DNA of 64,000 nucleotides, from NCBI GenBank assembly GCA_021234155.1, contig JAJEKV010000308.1, positions 186,001 to 250,000 of the forward strand. Reading direction: 5' to 3'. Source of the DNA: Isoetes taiwanensis (taxonomy: Eukaryota; Streptophyta; Lycopodiopsida; Isoetales; Isoetaceae). The notes under the pieces are model-generated. The model searched no databases and was not told the origin of the DNA. It saw nothing but the letters and a program-made list of their open reading frames with translations. The position numbers were made by a program, and so were the translations under genes. Shown here piece after piece: positions 21,432 to 29,567 of the stretch (position 1 is its first letter; each line of letters opens with the position of its first letter).

Positions 21432-22076
21432 TCTCAACAACTCCTCTTGGAGATGCAAGCGCTGGTCGAAGAAGTTCGTGGTTATTTATTAGCTGCACGC
21501 AGCCGTCAGAAGAGTGTAGCCGACAAACACAGAACCCCACGCATTTTCCAGGTGGGCGACTCCGTTTGGCTTAAGATTAAAGTGAAACAAGCCAAGCTTA
21601 AGATCGGAAACTGCAAGAAGTTGGCACCTAGATGGGCTGGACCGTTCAAAATTACTGAGCGTGTGGGAGAGCAGGCATATCGTTTGGAATTGCCACCCCG
21701 CTTAAAGATTCACAAGGTTTTTCACGTGAGTCTTCTGAAACAACATACCCCTGATCCAGAGGAGGTTTTGGATTCCCCAACCCTCCTAGAAATGACAGAA
21801 GAGCAACTGGAAATAGTGCCCGAAGCTCTTCTTGATCGAGCTTACAAGCAAACCAGAAGGACTCAAATGTTGCAATACTTGGTTAAATGGAAACACTTAC
21901 CAGTTGAGGATGCTACGTGGGTAATGAAGATAGACCTTGACAAGCACTATCCGGACTTTATGCGGGAATCTCAAGGCCGCACCATCAACGATGCTATCAA
22001 CCCCGCAGTCGGCGGTAAGCTTAGAAGCTTGATTGTCAGGCGTAGCGCCTTAGAGGGCAAGATGCATCGTAGATAA
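21432..22076 (+). CDS. Integrase C-terminus with chromodomain, A2 (intact segment)
   Basis: Open from the D2 junction to the stop at 22,074. The frame reads VSQQLLLEMQALVEEVRGYL, then VADKHRTP and FQVGDSVWL (SH3-like DNA-binding part), LAPRWAGPFKITERVGEQAY, FHVSLLKQHTPDPEE (junction typical of chromoviruses), and a chromodomain with LDRAYKQTRRTQMLQYLVKW and LPVEDATWV. The chromodomain aromatic cage positions are only partly kept (Tyr and Trp present in YLVKW and TWV). This segment keeps its CAG/CTG triplets and its frame, unlike the same segment in A1. It ends with a basic tail (RSLIVRRSALEGKMHRR). Confidence 0.92.
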   Translation, partial: SQQLLLEMQALVEEVRGYLLAARSRQKSVADKHRTPRIFQVGDSVWLKIKVKQAKLKIGNCKKLAPRWAGPFKITERVGEQAYRLELPPRLKIHKVFHVSLLKQHTPDPEEVLDSPTLLEMTEEQLEIVPEALLDRAYKQTRRTQMLQYLVKWKHLPVEDATWVMKIDLDKHYPDFMRESQGRTINDAINPAVGGKLRSLIVRRSALEGKMHRR

Positions 22077-22604
22077 TAACAAGTAACCGATGATGAGATC
22101 ACCCTGTGTTCTCTAGGACGTGGGTACTGTCAATAGTGACTTGACCACAACTTGTTGCAGAGCATATAGTTGATAACAGCCTAAGGAACTGCAAACCATA
22201 GACATGATAGCTTTCCCCATAGACAGTAAATTCTTTTAATTGTTATGAGGGGGTGGTCCCTTCAACCACAACTTCTTCATATGTACTAACATCTTTGGTA
22301 TGCGGGCCCGATGAACGATCGTGCCTGCCCATGTTAGAGGGTTACTGATGACCCGACCTCTTCAGTTTTGCTTTGCCTTCATGTCTTGTTTATCGTTCCA
22401 CGGATTTCGATCCTAAATTGTTTGACTATGATAATCATGTTGAATGCACCACGGTGCTTGAAATGTTTTGCAAACCTTAAAGTTGAATATATGTATTACT
22501 TTTCGAAAAATAGCGGATTATCTTCCGTCATAATGTATTTCTTTGTACATTTCAACTAACCCCAATCTTTGAGGGCGGCATAAATTCTAAGGAAGCGAGG
22601 AGAA
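22077..22604 (+). other. 3' non-coding region and polypurine tract of A2
   Basis: No ORF of note. AAGGAAGCGAGGAGAA (22,589-22,604) directly precedes the LTR and is the polypurine tract. Confidence 0.8.
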
Positions 22605-24147
22605 TGTGGCGTTCCAAGTATTTATCACGATTATGCGTATAAATATTGAACCGTCACTTTTCGGTATAGGTGCGCCACACGGGGTATGATAACCTAGGGG
22701 TTGGCCACAATGGATTTAATTAGCTATGTTAACCAGTTATAAAGGATAATTATCTAAGGACATGTGATTAAGTCAATCCATAGTAGGAGGAAAGCCATTT
22801 GGCATGAACCGGTGGCTAGCATGAGGATTGCTAAACTAGGCCACCAAAGGGAAGCGCCATCCTCATATCAGCCCAATATAGGAGCGGTGGCGCTCAAGAA
22901 GCGATTCTTTGTTAGTCCCCGGATCGCCAAGATACCCTCTACACAGCATTTGCTACTGATGATAAGTACCATGGAAGCACCCCTTGACAACGGGTCAGTA
23001 GAAACTTCACGGTTAGTGGTAGTTAACTTGCAAATTGTAGAATAATACTCTAGTATTCTTTCTGGTTGGTTTTGGGTGAGATTAACCCTTCTTTGGTAAT
23101 TAGGAATACTTTTCAATTATGAATGGCGCTCTGTATGGAATGGTCGATGTCTCTATGAGTTAGTTTAGTAGTTTCTAAATGCGAGGGATTAACAGGGGGT
23201 AGAGGCCTACGAGCTTGAGTATAGAATGCTCCTAGTAGTCCTTTAACACCCTACTAGTTTTTTACACTGTGCACAAGAGCCCTAGGGTCATAGGCGCTAT
23301 GGCACGGCTTAGCACCGGATAAGGGGCCTTGTGGTGAAGTAGGGGGTGGGGTATTGCACGAGCATAAAAGGCTCACGAGACTCCCTGGTGAGCTAGGCCT
23401 GATAGCCCGGTCACGTGGAGGGCCGGGTATGGGTCCGACACTCCACAGGTGTAGTGGTGTGACCCGGTATGGGGCACTATGCACTTTGAGTAGAATTAGG
23501 GTGAGTAAATTAGGATGCACGGATGCGGGGGTGCTGATGCGGCACGTATTCTCTAGCTCACCCACAACACCCTTTGTGATCACGGAAGGGGCGCCTCCCC
23601 GACCTGCCTCATCGGACCGGTGTCATGACACTGGGTAGACTCAAGGGTGATCCACGGAGAGTGCGTCTCCGGGAAGGCTATAAGCGAAACCATAAGCGTG
23701 AATCGACCCATGCAAAGTGTGCACGGGGGGCGGATGGAGTGGACAACCCTAGCCGATGTTCTATGCCGATAGCGCCATGCCAAGATTCGGTCTGCTGATC
23801 TCACGAGACCCGGTAGTCGGTAGCTCCCCACTAGAGTGCAGTAGGGGTAGAACACGGGCTTTTGGGTGTCTTCTTAGTTAGATGCATATTACGTGTTGTT
23901 AGTAGTTGGATGGATCGCCACCCTTCATGGTGGCCACTTATATATGATTTATGTTGTGTGCTAACCCTTGTATTCATGCTCGCGGCGTAAGCCCATCGGC
24001 GTGGGCGAATGACCCCTCGTGTCCTTCACGGCGTCTCTCGTAGGCGGCCCGGGTTAGATGGAGGCCACCCTTCAAATGGCGATGGTGCGCCATGGGAGGA
24101 AAGTCCCCGTATGTATACGGTAGAGTCGTATATATTACGGGGCGTCA
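22605..24147 (+). repeat. 3' LTR of family A copy 2
   Basis: About 1,543 bp, TGTGGCGTTCCAAG to GGGCGTCA, aligned with the 5' LTR at 8,352. Differences from the 5' LTR are concentrated at CAG/CTG sites, so divergence between the pair cannot be used directly to date the insertion. Confidence 0.9.
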
Positions 24148-25040
24148 TCCACAAGTTCGAGGTGCGACTTCACGGCACCAATCCGGACCACCTCGGTCGC
24201 CTCACGGCTTACCAACTTTGGATTGCCAATGGCAAACAAGGCCAGCGTCCGTTCTTGAAGCCACCTCGCTGGCGCCTCGGCAATCCGCGCTATCAACTGC
24301 TCACGCCCATCAACCTCGGATGGATCAACAAGCACGGGAAGAAATTTTTGAGGGCTCTTAATCCTCCGGTCCGGTAGTCAAATTGGGTTGGTTTGGTTTC
24401 GCCCGGAACCGAGGCGTCCGATCCCTTAACCATTATTCCTCAAGGCGCGAACCTGCCTTTGCGGTTGACACAATCCCTAATGAAGAGGACAAAAAGGTTC
24501 ACTTTGTACCGACTTGGGAAAACTCATGCCTCATGTCATGCCTAAAAATGCGCCAAAGCATTACGAACCTCATGCAAGCTGCTTTGAAGGCGCCGCGTTA
24601 GCTAATGTTCATGCCACCACGAGCTCGGCAAAGACAAGATGCACCTTCCACATCTCAACCTCCACGCTCTCGGACATATTCGAATATTGCTGGGAGGTCG
24701 ACTTACTCAAAGAAGTTCTTTGCTTCATTACCACGCACTCCGGCGCGAGTGGATCCGCAGAGATCCTTTTTCTCATGTACCTCACGGAACTCCAAGAGGA
24801 GCCGGCAAAAATCAAAATTCCCTTAAGTTTGGCAACAATTTTGAAACTATGTCTGCTCTCAAGGACCGGTTACCACTCCAAACCATTTTGGTTGGGGCTG
24901 TTGCTACCTCTACACCCACGGTCCATGCCCGGTGGGCAATCAACAAGTCAATCATGTTCAAATTGGCCGGAGAAGGGTTGTCAATCTCATCACGGATAAA
25001 CTCCATAAAACAAATGGGCATCAAACAACTCTATCGTTGC
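24148..25040 (+). pseudogene. Family B gag remnants after A2
   Basis: The first 250 bp match 6,588-6,780 and read YQLWIANGKQGQRPFLKPPR and NLGWINKHGKKFLRALN. The rest is in pieces: KLMPHVMPKNAPKHYEPHAS (about 24,515), then a Ser/Arg-rich stretch (STSQPPRSRTYSNIAGRSTY, 24,653) of the kind found between nucleocapsid and protease. The capsid block and the zinc knuckles seen at 7,725-8,330 are missing here, so this copy carries a deletion or a different gag. Confidence 0.55.
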
Positions 25041-25985
25041 CCCATATGACATCAAATTGGCTAATGGCCATATCCACGAGACCTCAAAGGCGTCACACCT
25101 CTTCTTCACATCAACATTGGAGATCTCCGATTCCCCTTAGAATTTGGTGTTTGGAATTTGGAGAAGATCACGGTGATTATGAAATGTTGGTTGGCGGGAC
25201 TTTTTTCTCGCCGGAGCCAAGAGTATCCATTATTGGGCCCGCGGATCGGTTAGTCATCACAGGATGGTCACCTCAATGCCACTATGGACTTGGAAGCGGG
25301 TAAGATCATTTACGATGCGACAATCTTTGAACCCTCTCTCTCCGACAACAGATTCGGGGGGCGCCCGAATATCTATCAAGTTCAGGCTCCACCTGTTAGT
25401 TTGCCTCTGTCCTCCTACCCCGAATATGCTGATCCTTGGGGAGAAATGACTCTTGATCAGGACCAGGCTGTGTCAGCCTTGCTTGACCCCTACCTGGCTC
25501 CTTGCAATCGCATCCAACGTGTTGATCACTTTTCAGATGCGAACTTCCTCCCCGATCCGGTTGATGTACACATTTGTCATGAAGCAACCTCTGCTGGATG
25601 AAAATCAGCAACCTCTCTTTTTCACCACGCACAGCGCCACTCATCCTGTCATGCTTCAACCTCCTGCTCATATTGTCCAAGACACGGAAGTTATCCCACA
25701 TATTCAGACTCCTGAAGTGAGATTGTGGGCGTGGGCAACAATCACCTGTCGCATTCTTTGCCAATCTTCCGGCACCCTATCGCAATAACGAGGGGCGTCC
25801 ACGCTCTTCAAAAGTTCAAACACATACCGAGCTACAGAGACCGCCGGGGATCAACAAAACCTTGGGGAACTCACCATTCATACCAAATCCGATGCCGTCG
25901 GTGTAGCAACGACAGCGGCGATCCGGCTCAACCCAATTACCGTGATCGCGTCAAGGCAAAATTGACAAACTCCTTGCTTTGCAGG
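25041..25985 (+). pseudogene. Family B protease and linker
   Basis: Readable protease-like blocks: VAPYDIKLANGHIHETSK (about 25,037) and INIGDLRFPLEF followed by NLEKITVI (about 25,108-25,180), matching the flap and the second conserved strand of gypsy retropepsins. The catalytic D-S/T-G region upstream (about 24,885) is scrambled, reading GAVATST. Downstream 25,284-25,601 is an open linker (DLEAGKIIYDATIFEPSLSD). The order before RT supports protease. Confidence 0.55.
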
Positions 25986-27240
25986 TTTGATCTATGAGGT
26001 CAAACATTCGAATGGGTGAGCCCCATTGTCATTACCTTTGAAACACAATGGAAAGATCCGCGTTTTCGTGGACTACGGAAACTAAATCAGGCCACGGGCG
26101 TGATCATTTTTCCACTTCCCTTCACGCACCGGGTTACGGAAGAGGTCATTTGGACATGAGATGTACTCTCCTTCATGGATGGTTTTTCGGCTACAATCAG
26201 ATCTCAATCAAAGAATCACTCAAGACAACTTTCACCACCCGTGGGCACTTTTGCCTACAAGGTGGTTCCTTTTGGATTATCAAACTCTCCATCAACGTTT
26301 CAGCGCATAATGCTCTCGGTTTTCATGATTTTATGAAGGAAAATCCCTTCTTGCAAAATTTTCAAGATGACTTTCTCGCCTCTGGTTCCATAGCTGACCA
26401 TTTGGATAAATTGGAACTTCGTCTTTCAGAAATGCGATGAGTCCGGCATTAGTCTCAATCCTCGGAGAAATGCACCTTTGCGTCACCGGTGTTACTGTTA
26501 GGACGCGTTGTAAAAAAGCGAGGTATCACCACGGATCTGCCAAAATCGGTTGTGTGCTAAAGGCTCAAGCACCGGTAATATCAAGGAGACACGCTCTTTC
26601 ACGGGTAAGGTAAATTATTACTCCATCTTCATTCCCCGGACTTGCAGCCATTGCGCAGATCCCATTCATAAACTCACGGTGATGAATCCACGGGCTTGGA
26701 ATTCCCAGGCGGATCTTTGCTTCCAACAATTGAAGCTTTTGCTTACTCAGGCCCCGGTTCTTGTTCCTCCTCAATGGGACAAGCCCTTTCATGTCCATGT
26801 AGATGTCTCGGCGTTCGCTATTGGAGCTGTTCTTTCTCAAGAATATGATGCGCACACTGACAAACCAAACCGATATGCCAGCAGAAAACTCAATCCTGCT
26901 GAGCGCAACTACTCTGCCACAGAGCGTGAAGCCTTGGGTTTAATTTTCTGTGTCCAACGCTTCCGTCACTATCTTTTAGGCAGTCAGATCAAATTCTTTG
27001 TTGACCACCAAGCTCTCCTTTATTTGATCAAAAAATCCACTCCCACGGGCCGCATTGCTCGTTGGGTCCTCCTTCTGCAAGAATTTGCACCCTTTGAAAT
27101 TGTTCACAAGGCAGGCAAATCTCATATTGTCCCGGATTATCTTTCACGCATCCATACAGATGATCCCTCCACAGGAGTCTCAGATGCCTTTCCTGACGCT
27201 CAACTCTTTTCTCGGTCACGGCAGCGCCACATTGGTTCCA
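25986..27240 (+). pseudogene. Family B reverse transcriptase and RNase H
   Basis: RT fingers/palm are frameshifted, with fragments KESLKTTFTTRGHF, VVPFGLSNSPSTFQRIM (third frame) and a degraded catalytic loop (QDDFLASGS, about 26,363). From 26,550 a long open frame reads the thumb and RNase H cleanly: GKVNYYSIFIPR, QAPVLVPPQWDKPFHVHVDV, SAFAIGAVLSQ, ATEREALGLIFCVQRFRHYL, KFFVDHQALLYLIKK and HIVPDYLSRI. The RNase H start reads HVDVSAF where gypsy elements usually have TDAS, so the first catalytic Asp is present. CAG/CTG triplets are frequent here, unlike most of A1. Confidence 0.82.
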
Positions 27241-28162
27241 CAACTTTCGCGCATTATCTCCTCACGGGTGCTCTTCCACCGGAGGACATCACGCTCTCTC
27301 CAGGTAAAGCGTCAATCCGTCGACACCAATTTCTCCGCGGAGGTCCGCGGACTACACCATGGTTGCAGGCCATCTTTACAAAGGGGCAAGGATCACGCCC
27401 TTCGCTTGTGTTCTCCCTCATGAGGTCCCGGATATTGTCCGAGAAGCCCATGAAGGGCTCGGTGGTGGTCATTTTCATGGTGACACCACAGCACGCAAAA
27501 TCCTTCTTGCAGGTTATTTTTGGCCCACGCTCTTCAAAGACGCTCCACGCCCACGACGTGTGATGCTTGTCAGCGTGTGGGAAGGCCCACGGCCCGTGAT
27601 GCTCTTCCATTGACGCCGGTCGCCACGCCACTTCCTTTCAGCAAATGGGGGATGGATTTTGTGGGACCCATTGATCCTCTGCGGCACACCCGCGTGCGCT
27701 TACATTCTGGTTCTCACCGACCACGCTACCAAATGGGCGAAGCTTGCGACTTCCGCATAAACTTTGCGGCAAACCGCCCAAGGTCATCTATCAGCAAATC
27801 ATCACGCGTTTTGGCTGCCCCACGGAGCTGGTCAGTGATAGAGGTGTCCATTTTATCAATCATACCATCAAGGAGCTGACGGATTATCTACTGATACATC
27901 ATCACAAGAGCACACCTTACTATCCTCAAGGGGCGGTTTGGCTGAAAGCACCAACAAAACTCTGGTCACAATTCTCAAGAAAATTTGTGATGCTTCTCGC
28001 ACTGATTGGCAAAACAAGCTTCCTACTGTTCTTTGGGCTTACAATACTTGTTTCAAAATAGCTACTGGTCACACTCCTTTCAAATTGGTTTATGGTCAAG
28101 AAGCTCTCATGCCTTTTGAATATATTCTTCCAACTCTCCGTTTTCACTGCTCTGACCCATAA
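27241..28162 (+). pseudogene. Family B integrase (zinc finger and core)
   Basis: HHCC domain: VREAHEGLGGGHFHGDTTAR, ILLAGYFWPTLFKDA and CDACQRVGRP (27,436-27,590). Core: KWGMDFVGPIDPL with the first Asp at 27,655, PTELVSDRGVHFINHTIKEL with the second Asp near 27,837, and the Glu in AESTNKTLVTILKK (27,941). Conserved TDWQNKLPTVLWAYNT and GHTPFKLVYGQEA follow. Four frame changes. The element would once have encoded a full enzyme. Confidence 0.85.
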
Positions 28163-28252
28163 TCCGCTTCTTGCACTCAAAGAAAGGGTTTATCAATTGG
28201 AGCAGTTGGATGAACTTAGGCGTGATGCTTACATTCGTGTTCTTCATGGACA

Positions 28253-28552
28253 ATGATTGCAAAATCTTTACATGACAAACGTATTAAGACAAAAACATTC
28301 ATAGAAGGAGATTTGGTTCTTCTTTATGATTCTCGTTACAAAAATTTTCCGGGCAAGTTAAAGTTTCGATGGCTTGGCCCTTATCAAATTGTTCAAGTGG
28401 TGCAACCCAGCGTTTTCAAGCTGGCTGAATTAGATGGAACTCCATTACCTACACTCGTTAATGGCTTTCGCCTCAAACAATTTCATACAACAGAAAGTGA
28501 CAATCATCCACCAGATGCTGTTCCAGACACAGACACAACAGATAGTGACTAA
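28253..28552 (+). CDS. Family B integrase C-terminal domain
   Basis: An open 99-codon block after the core: LHDKRIKTKTFIEGDLVLLY, FPGKLKFRWLGPYQIVQVVQ and LVNGFRLKQFH, the SH3-like end of gypsy integrases. It has no chromodomain, in contrast to family A. The acidic tail (DNHPPDAVPDTDTTDSD) ends at a stop at 28,550. Clean frame. Confidence 0.82.
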   Translation: MIAKSLHDKRIKTKTFIEGDLVLLYDSRYKNFPGKLKFRWLGPYQIVQVVQPSVFKLAELDGTPLPTLVNGFRLKQFHTTESDNHPPDAVPDTDTTDSD

Positions 28553-28589
28553 GCGGCATATTTATATTATATAGGTAAAATTTTTACAA

Positions 28590-28660
28590 AATGTGGGCAG
28601 AGCCCATCTATTTCCACTATGGGCAGAGCCCTATTTACAAAAACGGGCTGAGACCCCTAT
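28590..28660 (+). repeat. Triple GGGCAGAGCCC hairpin motif after family B pol
   Basis: Two copies of GGGCAGAGCCC (inverted repeat GGGC/GCCC with a 3-base loop, about 28,597 and 28,621) and a third degenerate copy, GGGCTGAGACCCC (about 28,644), spaced about 24 bases. They lie between the pol stop and the antisense ORF. Confidence 0.6.
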
Positions 28661-28686
28661 CTACTAAGTCCTAAGGAGAAAACCCT

Positions 28687-28953
28687 CTACTCCGGGTTTG
28701 GAGCAGAGGTGATACGCAGGATGTGGTAGTAATTCTGCTCCGGATCCCAGCGCAGGTGAATCACCACCTCCATCCCATTAGTCAGGGGATCGGGATGCTC
28801 AGCCATCCCGGCACACCACCCGTCCATAGCAATGCCACGGTTGTGGCACCGCCAGAGATCCAAGCAATCCATCTTGCAGGTAATCCACTCCAGGCAGTTT
28901 GAAGGCATAGTGCACTTATCGTGCAGTCCAGCAGCAGACATACTGAGCGCCAT
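28687..28953 (-). CDS. Antisense ORF with TATA box in family B element
   Basis: An 88-codon ORF opposite to pol. The product is Cys- and Trp-rich (MPSNCLEWITCKMDCLDLW, HNRGIAMDGWCAGMAEHPD) and ends WDPEQNYYHILRITSAPNPE; no known family recognised. CTATATAAG (28,983-28,991 on the minus strand) lies about 30-40 bp upstream of the ATG at 28,953, an ideal TATA position. Antisense genes between pol and the 3' LTR are known from the Tat lineage of plant gypsy elements (gene23 of Grande in maize); similarity to those is not shown here, only the arrangement. Confidence 0.5.
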   Translation of the reverse strand: MALSMSAAGLHDKCTMPSNCLEWITCKMDCLDLWRCHNRGIAMDGWCAGMAEHPDPLTNGMEVVIHLRWDPEQNYYHILRITSAPNPE

Positions 28954-28982
28954 CGGGTGTCTCAGCTTCGCCCACTGTTCGT

Positions 28983-28991
28983 CTTATATAG
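28983..28991 (-). promoter_or_regulatory. TATA box of the antisense ORF
   Basis: CTATATAAG on the minus strand, 30 bp from the ATG at 28,953. Confidence 0.5.
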
Positions 28992-29127
28992 CCAACCGAG
29001 GACCTCCCTGTCGACGTGGCCCAATCAGAAATTTCGCCAACGTGGTTGAAATGCAAGGTTGTTACTAAATGGGGAATCTTTTCTCCCGCCGCATATCTAG
29101 CCATGGTACCTTCTGACACCTCACTTC

Positions 29128-29262
29128 GAGTTGTCAGCATTAAATTGGTCCTGGTAGTAATACGGCTGCTGCTCTCTCTCTTTGTACTTGGGTCCCATAG
29201 GCCAGTTGGTCTCCGTGGACGATAAAATCATATTCTATTCTATTCTATTCTTTTCACTGAAA
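29128..29262 (+). mobile_element. LINE-1 family 3' end (plus strand)
   Basis: Contains GGGTCCCATAGGCCAGTTGG and GTGGACGATAAAA followed by (ATTCT)n at about 29,233-29,257. The same 3' signature is found at 57,742-57,800 (minus) and, without the pentamer array, at 37,150-37,190 (plus). Only the 3' end is present, so it is strongly 5'-truncated. Confidence 0.7.
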
Positions 29263-29567
29263 TCGAACATTAATAGGCGTCCTTTTTGCCATCTGTCACA
29301 TCAGATCATTTCCCTTACGTCTCATCGCCACCGTTCATTGCTTCTCCCTTTACCGATTGGGGACTTAGCCAAAATTTTACCTCTCAATCGCCTACTTCGC
29401 ATCTGTCGCCACCTGGCATCATCAACGGTTGAAGGTTCGCCCTCATTATGCCCCTTCACCTATACTTGCGCACCCTAAAACCTTTTCGTCTATCTGCGCC
29501 TTCGTCTTACGTTCTCTCGCTCTCCGCTTTCTCGACCGGTTCATACTGTTCCGGCGCTCTTCGCCAT

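Larger units (their letters stand above)
8352..24147 (+). mobile_element. Ty3/gypsy chromovirus, family A copy 2 (complete, with extra 5' genes)
   Basis: A 15.8 kb LTR retrotransposon: 5' LTR, primer-binding site at 9,937, extra ORFs at 10,705-13,956, gag with zinc knuckle, DTGST protease, RT with YLDD, RNase H, integrase, chromodomain, polypurine tract and 3' LTR. Removing the nested D element (18,542-21,426) leaves about 12.9 kb, long for a chromovirus, because 4.9 kb separates the primer site from gag. The order protease-RT-RNase H-integrase is that of Ty3/gypsy. No matching 5-bp target duplication was found (CCCTT on the left, no CCCTT on the right), which argues that at least one flank was rearranged after insertion. 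Confidence 0.92.

Noticed and set aside
27241-27563. Last 100 codons of the long frame beginning at 26,550 as part of RNase H
   Set aside because: The true integrase zinc-finger reading is in another frame (HEGLGGGHFHGD, CDACQ).
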